The notes beneath the pieces were generated by a model. The model saw only the letters and a list, made by a program, of their open reading frames with translations, searched no databases and was not told where the DNA came from. Below, piece by piece: positions 59,118 through 64,000 of a stretch of 64,000 nucleotides of DNA. The translations under genes and the position numbers were made by a program. The first letter of the stretch is position 1, and each line of letters opens with the position of its first letter. The DNA comes from an uncultured Corynebacterium sp. (GTDB lineage Bacteria > Actinomycetota > Actinomycetes > Mycobacteriales > Mycobacteriaceae): NCBI RefSeq assembly GCF_946221105.1, contig NZ_CAMICL010000008.1, forward strand, positions 7,036 to 71,035, read 5' to 3'.

Positions 59118-60989
59118 GTGGCAGCATCCATCGCAATCGTCGGAGCAGGACCCCGCGGCATCTCCATCACCGAACGCATCGCCGCCTACCTGGGCGACCG
59201 CAGCGAGGCGCTCACCCTGCACATCATCGACGATGCCCAACTCGGCGCCGGCCGCATCTGGGAAACCGGCCAAACCCGCACGCTGTGCATGAACACCCTC
59301 GCCGGCGCGGTGACCCTGTTCACCGAACCCGGCGCGACCGTCTCCGCGCCCGTGCTCGAAGGCCCCACCATGTACGAGTGGATCCAGGCGCTGCGCGGCG
59401 AGAAAAGCCACCCGCTTATCGACGCCTCCGGTGCCTCCCTCCCCGAGCACTACAACGAGGAGCTGCGCGCCACCCGGCCCGAGTCCAACCCGTCCCGCGC
59501 GCTGTACGGCGAGTACCTGCGCTGGGCCTGGAAGGTCGCGCTCGCGCAGCTGCCGGACACGGTCGAGGTGGTCGAGCACCACTCCCGCGCGGTGTCGCTT
59601 GCGGCCGAGGGGTCGCAGGACGCCATCACGCTTGCCGACGGCTCCGTGGTGCACGCCGACGCCACCGTCATCGCCTCTGGTTGGGTGCTGCCCGCCCCCA
59701 CGCCGGCGCAGCAGGCGTTCGCTGACTCGGGGCTGACCTACATCCCGCCGGGCAACCCCGTGGAACAGGACGTTTCGCTGCTTCCGGCCGGAGAGCGCGT
59801 TGTGGTGCGCGGCATGGGAATGGGCTTTTTCGATCTCATGGCGCTGGCCACCATCAACCGGGGCGGCCGCTTCGTCGAGGATCCTGCAGCCCGCTCCGGC
59901 CTGCGCTACGAGGCCACCGGCAAGGAGCCGCACTTCGTGGTCACCTCCGGGCGCGGCTACCCCTACCTGCCCAAATCCGAGTACCACTCCCTGCCGCCGA
60001 AGGCCGACCTGTCGCGCCTGCGCGCCGCCATCGACGCCTCCGAGGCGCCGGTGTCCTTCGGCCGCGAGCTGTGGCCGGCGCTGGCCCGCGACGCCTACGC
60101 CGAGTACTACCGCGTGCTTGCCCGTGTGCGTCCAGAAGCGCTCAGCGTGCCGCTCGAGGAGATCTTGGAGGCCATCGACGCCGCCGACCTTTCCGCTGTC
60201 GCTTCCCCGGACAACATCCTGCCGGTCGCGAATGCGCTGACCGAAGCGCTCGACGGGATGAGCACCGCACCGTTCGACATGGCCGCGTGGGTGGACCCGC
60301 TCGCCGGAACCGAGGAGCTTGACCTAGAGGAGTTGAACCGCCGCGTCGCCGAGGGCATGGAGGTGGACATCGCCGAGGCCGTGTCCGCCTGGGACTCCCC
60401 GCTTAAGGCCGGCCTGTGGGCGATCTCCGCGGGCCGCAAGCCCAGCGCGATCGCCACCCAGAACGGCCGCGGCCCGCGCGAGGCGGCACTGTCGCAGTAC
60501 ATGGCGTTCGGCCAGATGGTCGGCTCCGGCCCGCCGCTGTTCCGCACTCGCGAGCTACTCGCACTTTTCGACGCCGGCCTGGTCACCTTCCTCGGCCCCT
60601 CCCCCGTGGTTCAGGTCGCCGACGGCGAGTACGCAGCGGTTAGCCACGGTCGCACCGTGCGCGCCGCCGCGCTTGCCGACGCCTTCCTGCCCGGCCCCGA
60701 CATCCGCACCTCCCCCGACGCGCTGACCGCGTCGCTGCGCGAGGCCGGCCGCGTGCGCCCTTTCGCACCGGGTGGTGTGGAAACCGCCTCCCCGGAGACC
60801 GACGATGACACCCGCCGCACGGTCCACCCCGACGGCGAGCTGGATGCGCGCCTGCACATCGTGGGCATCCCCACCGGCAAGCAGTGGGCGGACACCACCA
60901 TCTCCCCCATGCCCGGCACCGACCCGCTGATGCTGCAGGAAACGGACAAGACGGCGCGTTCGCTGCTCACCCAGGCAGGCGTGCTCTAG
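59118..60989 (+). CDS. FAD/NAD(P)-binding protein (NAD_binding_9 family)
   Basis: 623 residues. N-terminal Rossmann motif IAIVGAGPRGISITERI, then GAGRIWETGQTRTLCMNTLAGAV typical of the FAD-NAD(P)-binding family, a second nucleotide-binding region near 230 (VVVRGMGMGFFDLMAL), and IPTGKQWADTTISPMPGTD near the C-terminus. Possibly an N- or S-hydroxylating or other flavin oxidoreductase acting on the imported compound; the reaction is unknown. GTG start with GGAGG 10 nt upstream. Divergent from the ABC transporter and shares the McbR operator. Confidence 0.85.
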   Translation: MAASIAIVGAGPRGISITERIAAYLGDRSEALTLHIIDDAQLGAGRIWETGQTRTLCMNTLAGAVTLFTEPGATVSAPVLEGPTMYEWIQALRGEKSHPLIDASGASLPEHYNEELRATRPESNPSRALYGEYLRWAWKVALAQLPDTVEVVEHHSRAVSLAAEGSQDAITLADGSVVHADATVIASGWVLPAPTPAQQAFADSGLTYIPPGNPVEQDVSLLPAGERVVVRGMGMGFFDLMALATINRGGRFVEDPAARSGLRYEATGKEPHFVVTSGRGYPYLPKSEYHSLPPKADLSRLRAAIDASEAPVSFGRELWPALARDAYAEYYRVLARVRPEALSVPLEEILEAIDAADLSAVASPDNILPVANALTEALDGMSTAPFDMAAWVDPLAGTEELDLEELNRRVAEGMEVDIAEAVSAWDSPLKAGLWAISAGRKPSAIATQNGRGPREAALSQYMAFGQMVGSGPPLFRTRELLALFDAGLVTFLGPSPVVQVADGEYAAVSHGRTVRAAALADAFLPGPDIRTSPDALTASLREAGRVRPFAPGGVETASPETDDDTRRTVHPDGELDARLHIVGIPTGKQWADTTISPMPGTDPLMLQETDKTARSLLTQAGVL

Positions 60990-60996
60990 GCCGGCG

Positions 60997-61620
60997 CTAG
61001 CCTAAGTCCCGCGCCACCGCCCACCTGGTGAGCTGGTGGCGGTTGGAGGTCTGCGTCTTACGCAGAATGTTCGACGCGTGCGTCTCCACCGTCTTCACGG
61101 AGATAAACAACCGCTCCGCGATCTCCCTGTACGTGTAACCCCGCGCGAGCAGGCGCAGCACCTCGAGCTCGCGGCGGGTCAGCGAATCCACCGCGGGGTC
61201 GTCCTCTTCCACGACCGGTCCGGAGGCGAAGGCGTCGAGGACGAAGCCGGCCAGCCGCGGCGAGAAATACGCGTCCCCGCCGCGCACCCGCTCAATGGCC
61301 TCAGCGAGCTCGGCTCCCGCGATGTTCTTGGTCACGTACCCGCGAGCGCCGGCACGGATCAAGGCGATGACGTCTTCCGCGGCATCGGAGACACTCAACG
61401 CCAGATACGCCGGGCCAGGCGCCCGCTTGAGCACGGCTAGTCCGCCCCCGTCGGGCATGTGCACGTCCAGCAGCACCACATCCGGCTGGGTCTCTTCGAT
61501 CCCGCGGACCGCCTCCGCGACGGTCCCTGCCTCCCCGACGACGTCAACCGCTCCCGCCAGCTCGGCTTTGACCCCAGCCCGAAACACCGAGTGGTCGTCC
61601 ACTAGAAACACGCGCGTCAT
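60997..61620 (-). CDS. Response regulator, NarL/LuxR family
   Basis: 207 residues: receiver domain (RVFLVDDHSVFRAGVKAEL; phospho-acceptor Asp in VVLLDVHMPDGGG; YVTKN with the conserved Lys) and C-terminal LuxR helix-turn-helix (LTRRELEVLRLLARGYTYREIAERLFISVKTVETHASNIL). ATG 61620 overlaps the kinase stop (ATGA). The longer frame to 62031 is a shadow of the kinase gene. Partner of the PspC kinase upstream. Confidence 0.96.
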   Translation of the reverse strand: MTRVFLVDDHSVFRAGVKAELAGAVDVVGEAGTVAEAVRGIEETQPDVVLLDVHMPDGGGLAVLKRAPGPAYLALSVSDAAEDVIALIRAGARGYVTKNIAGAELAEAIERVRGGDAYFSPRLAGFVLDAFASGPVVEEDDPAVDSLTRRELEVLRLLARGYTYREIAERLFISVKTVETHASNILRKTQTSNRHQLTRWAVARDLG

Positions 61621-62753
61621 AGGTCCAACGCTATCTCTACCTCGGAGCCATTGCCTATCGACGACGCCACGTGCACCTCTCCCCCAACCCGCTCCACGCG
61701 GCCGACGATGGAGTCGCGCAAACCGTGCCGGTCCTGCGGGATGTCGTCGAGGTTGAAGCCGGTGCCGCGGTCGCGCACGAACACCTCGAGCCTGCCTGCG
61801 AGATGCTCCGCGTAGACGTCGACCGTGTCCACGCCAGCGTGCTTGGCGGCGTTGACCATTGCTTCCCTCGCGGCGAGCACGACCGCTTCGGTGCGCTCGT
61901 CGTAGGCGACATCCTCGCCCACCGTGACCGGTTGAATCACGATGCCGTACGCGTCTTCCACCTCGCCGGCGGCCTTCTGCAGGGCGGCGAAGGTGGTGGT
62001 GTGGTTGGGCACGGAGTCGTCGAAAAGCCAAGCTCGCAGCTCGCGCTCCTGGGCGCGCGCGAGGCGGGCGACCTCCTCCGAGTCCCCCGCCTGCTTCTGA
62101 ATCAGCGCGAGGGTCTGCAGCACCGAATCGTGCAGGCGCGACGCGATCTCCGCGCGCTGGTCCGCCACCGCCTTCGCCTCACGCTCGGCGACCAGCGAAT
62201 TGGCGAGCTTCGCAATCAGCGGTACGACCAGCACCCCGACGCCGAGCACCGTGACCAGCACGGAGACCACCACGCCGGCGACTCCTGCGCTCTCCCCGAG
62301 GAACGCCACGGCAAGTACTCCGGACATGACCAGCAGTGCCCCCAACATCAACGCGGCGATGTTGGCCCACGAATCTGTGCCGCGGTCGTATGCCTGCAGC
62401 GCGATCACCGCGCCGACAATGAGCAAGCCGAGCACGAACACCACCGTGCCGCCCACACCCGAAGACAGCCGCAGCGCCGTCAACGCGCCCGCGAACCCCG
62501 CAAGCACCAGGAATACGTCGAGCACACCGGGACGCTGCCGAGGTGCGTCACTTTCGGCAACCGGAATAAACATCCACAGCGCCGCGTACAACAGTGCGCC
62601 GAACCCGCCGGCGAAACTGGCCGCGACGAAAAACAGGCGCACCCACTTCTCCTCCACCCCGAGGTGGCCGGCCACACCGGACGCCACGCCAGCGATGACG
62701 CGGCGGGAACGGTCCCGGGTCAGCCGGGGATACAGCGCAGACATGCATTCCAT
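61617..62753 (-). CDS. PspC-domain sensor histidine kinase
   Basis: 378 residues. N-terminal PspC domain (RLTRDRSRRVIAGVASGVAGHLGVEEKWVRLFFVAASFAGGFGALLYAALWMFIP), then helices to about 185, HisKA_3 dimerisation region with the phospho-His in ASRLHDSVLQTLALI, and HATPase (AREAMVNAAKHAGV; DRGTGFNLDDIP; HGLRDSIVGRVERVGGEV). Start at ATG 62753 or 62744 cannot be decided. Forms a LiaS/R-like envelope-stress system with the response regulator; divergent from the PspC/toastrack protein. Dispersed-motif copy at 61648-61663. Confidence 0.93.
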   Translation of the reverse strand: MECMSALYPRLTRDRSRRVIAGVASGVAGHLGVEEKWVRLFFVAASFAGGFGALLYAALWMFIPVAESDAPRQRPGVLDVFLVLAGFAGALTALRLSSGVGGTVVFVLGLLIVGAVIALQAYDRGTDSWANIAALMLGALLVMSGVLAVAFLGESAGVAGVVVSVLVTVLGVGVLVVPLIAKLANSLVAEREAKAVADQRAEIASRLHDSVLQTLALIQKQAGDSEEVARLARAQERELRAWLFDDSVPNHTTTFAALQKAAGEVEDAYGIVIQPVTVGEDVAYDERTEAVVLAAREAMVNAAKHAGVDTVDVYAEHLAGRLEVFVRDRGTGFNLDDIPQDRHGLRDSIVGRVERVGGEVHVASSIGNGSEVEIALDL

Positions 62754-62857
62754 CGTGGCACGGTCAGGTGCCCGGGCACATCAGGGACAACCCTGAAAAG
62801 AAAAACCAGGGTCTTTCCCGATACCGCGCTCGGCGTCGCCTCACAACAATAGAAGCT

Positions 62858-63907
62858 ATGGAGAACAACACGCTGAAACGCATGTGGGACACCCGCCCGC
62901 CCCGCATCCCGGACGACCAGGGCGGCAAAGCCGTCATCGGCGGCGTCTGCGAAGGCATCGGCGCGCGCTACCAAATCGACCCGACGTTCATCCGCGTCCT
63001 GTTCGTGGCATTGTCGCTCGCCTTCGGCGGCGGTGTCTTCCTCTACCTGCTGTGCTGGATCAACATGCCCCGCTTCGGGCTCACCCGCAGCCCGTGGTCC
63101 ACAATCATCACCCCAAAAGAGCAGCTGACCAAGGCAGAAAAGAAGGACCGCGACACCGGCTGGCTCCTGCTGCTGGGACTGTTCCTTTTCTTCCCGCTGG
63201 CCTCCACAGGCGACCTGCGGGCAGTGCTTGTCACTTTCGTGCTCTTCGCGGCTGGGTGGTACCTCGCCCACCAGCGGCAGCCAGAGCCCCCGGCAGGGCT
63301 GCTGGCGGGCGGGCCGGAGGAAACGTCGACGAGCAATGGCCCCACGGTGGACACCTCCCACCTGACCGTGCCTGAGGGGTACGAGCACCCCGGGTATCGG
63401 CCACCTGCGTGGGACCCGCTCGGTGCGGCCCCTGGCCTGTGGCACCTGCCGGATCCAGCAGAACCGGCACCAACCCAGCCGAAAAAACGCAACTGGATCT
63501 GGATCCCCGTCACGCTGGTACTGACAACGGCGACGGTGTTCGCGCTGGGGGTCGTCAGCGAAGTGCGGCTTGGCAACTACAGCAGATTCGGCAGCGCGCA
63601 CATCACCGTGCACGACGTCGATGCGCTACCAGAGCAAACGGGAACCAGCGGCTTCATTGGCGAGTCCTACATCGACTTCACCGAGCTCGAGCCGCTGAGC
63701 GAGCCGAAAACGGTCAACATCGCGAACAACATCGGCCGCACCGACATCATCTTGCCGGCCAACATTCCGGTCGACGTGAACTGCGAGGTCACCATCGGCG
63801 AGACCGCCTGCCCCGAAGAAACACAAAACGCGGACGCGGACAGCGCACTGCTCACGATCAACGTGACGCAGCGCGTCGGTTCCGTGTCCGCGTACTACGC
63901 GGAGTGA
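62858..63907 (+). CDS. PspC and toastrack-like (LiaF-like) membrane protein
   Basis: 349 residues. PspC domain at 8-75 (RMWDTRPPRIPDDQGGKAVIGGVCEGIGARYQIDPTFIRVLF ...), two helices near 105-145, a Pro-rich linker with a dispersed-motif copy (63323-63340), a further helix near 210-232, and an external beta-rich domain from about 245 (FIDFTELEPL-like, then NIGRTDIILPANIPVDVNCEVTIGE) resembling the LiaF/toastrack fold. Likely sensor or regulator of the divergent PspC kinase. Its stop is one base from the end of guaA. Confidence 0.85.
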   Translation: MENNTLKRMWDTRPPRIPDDQGGKAVIGGVCEGIGARYQIDPTFIRVLFVALSLAFGGGVFLYLLCWINMPRFGLTRSPWSTIITPKEQLTKAEKKDRDTGWLLLLGLFLFFPLASTGDLRAVLVTFVLFAAGWYLAHQRQPEPPAGLLAGGPEETSTSNGPTVDTSHLTVPEGYEHPGYRPPAWDPLGAAPGLWHLPDPAEPAPTQPKKRNWIWIPVTLVLTTATVFALGVVSEVRLGNYSRFGSAHITVHDVDALPEQTGTSGFIGESYIDFTELEPLSEPKTVNIANNIGRTDIILPANIPVDVNCEVTIGETACPEETQNADADSALLTINVTQRVGSVSAYYAE

Positions 63908-63908
63908 C

Positions 63909-64000
63909 TTACTCCCACTCGATTGTGGCCGGCGGCTTGGAGGTGACGTCCAGCACCACGCGGTTGACGTCGGCGACCTCGTTGGTGATGCGGGTGGAGA
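63909..64000 (-). CDS. guaA: GMP synthase, C-terminal end (cut by window edge)
   Basis: The minus-strand frame reads STRITNEVADVNRVVLDVTSKPPATIEWE then TAA, the highly conserved C-terminus of GuaA (…TSKPP-TIEWE). Only 29 codons and the stop are inside the window. GuaA converts XMP to GMP using glutamine. Confidence 0.93.
   Translation of the reverse strand, partial: STRITNEVADVNRVVLDVTSKPPATIEWE

Noticed and set aside
61621..62031. Upstream extension of the response regulator
   Set aside because: Arg/Gly-rich shadow of the kinase gene; the receiver domain starts exactly at ATG 61620 with an ATGA overlap.

Overview
The window is high-GC DNA from an actinobacterium of the Corynebacterium type. 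The markers are a single-chain type I fatty acid synthase with acyl-CoA carboxylase subunits, a monomeric isocitrate dehydrogenase, bioB followed by a BsaP-like gene, metY-metX, the ImuA'/ImuB/DnaE2 mutasome, and operators matching those of the Corynebacterium regulators McbR, BioQ and LexA. About twenty starts look leaderless: a TANNNT-like -10 box ends 5-8 nt before the start codon and no Shine-Dalgarno sequence is visible.

Layout. 1-2938: end of a metal P-type ATPase, trpS, three small ORFs and a glutamine amidotransferase. 3009-3097: palindromic repeat element. 3097-16343: acpS divergent from an accD - FAS I - small epsilon-like ORF - accBC operon. 16369-18142: GntR/ABC-2 type transporter operon. 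18159-21242: bsaP-bioB behind a BioQ-type operator, a TRIC-type channel and xth. 21303-23489: icd with a strong terminator. 23549-28680: accessory island holding a Schlafen/AlbA_2 gene between 100-bp direct repeats, a frameshifted dnaE2 remnant, a lactococcin-972-like peptide with its ABC exporter, and a decayed copy of the icd 3' end. 28869-31389: metY-metX. 31396-35924: phosphoesterase, DUF3017, folD, trmL and two PH-domain membrane proteins. 35970-36120: second palindromic element. 36162-49403: dnaE2, DinB-like protein, WYL regulator, metQ-metQ-metN-metI, HAD phosphatase, Suc/Fer-like protein, lipoprotein, imuB and imuA'. 49570-52657: small membrane proteins, a second AlbA_2 gene also between its own direct repeats, and a PspC protein. 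52671-60989: CMD-domain fusion, peptide/nickel-type ABC transporter and a FAD/NAD(P)-binding protein around a perfect McbR operator. 60997-63907: PspC-histidine kinase/response regulator, divergent from a PspC/toastrack membrane protein. 63909-64000: guaA end.

How it works together. Sulfur and methionine genes form a scattered regulon: metY, metQNI and the 52671-60989 cluster share TAGAC-N6-GTCTA-like operators. SOS mutagenesis genes (dnaE2, imuA', imuB) sit 10 kb apart, each transcription unit with a LexA-like box. Lipid synthesis is concentrated in one operon. The most unusual items are the two AlbA_2 genes bracketed by unrelated direct repeats, a dispersed motif (core CGTCGATAGGCAATGGC, at least 17 sites, mostly within genes and in different reading frames), and two palindromic elements built from 31-bp units around a 27-bp centre. 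All homology statements rest on reading motifs by eye; no database search was possible.
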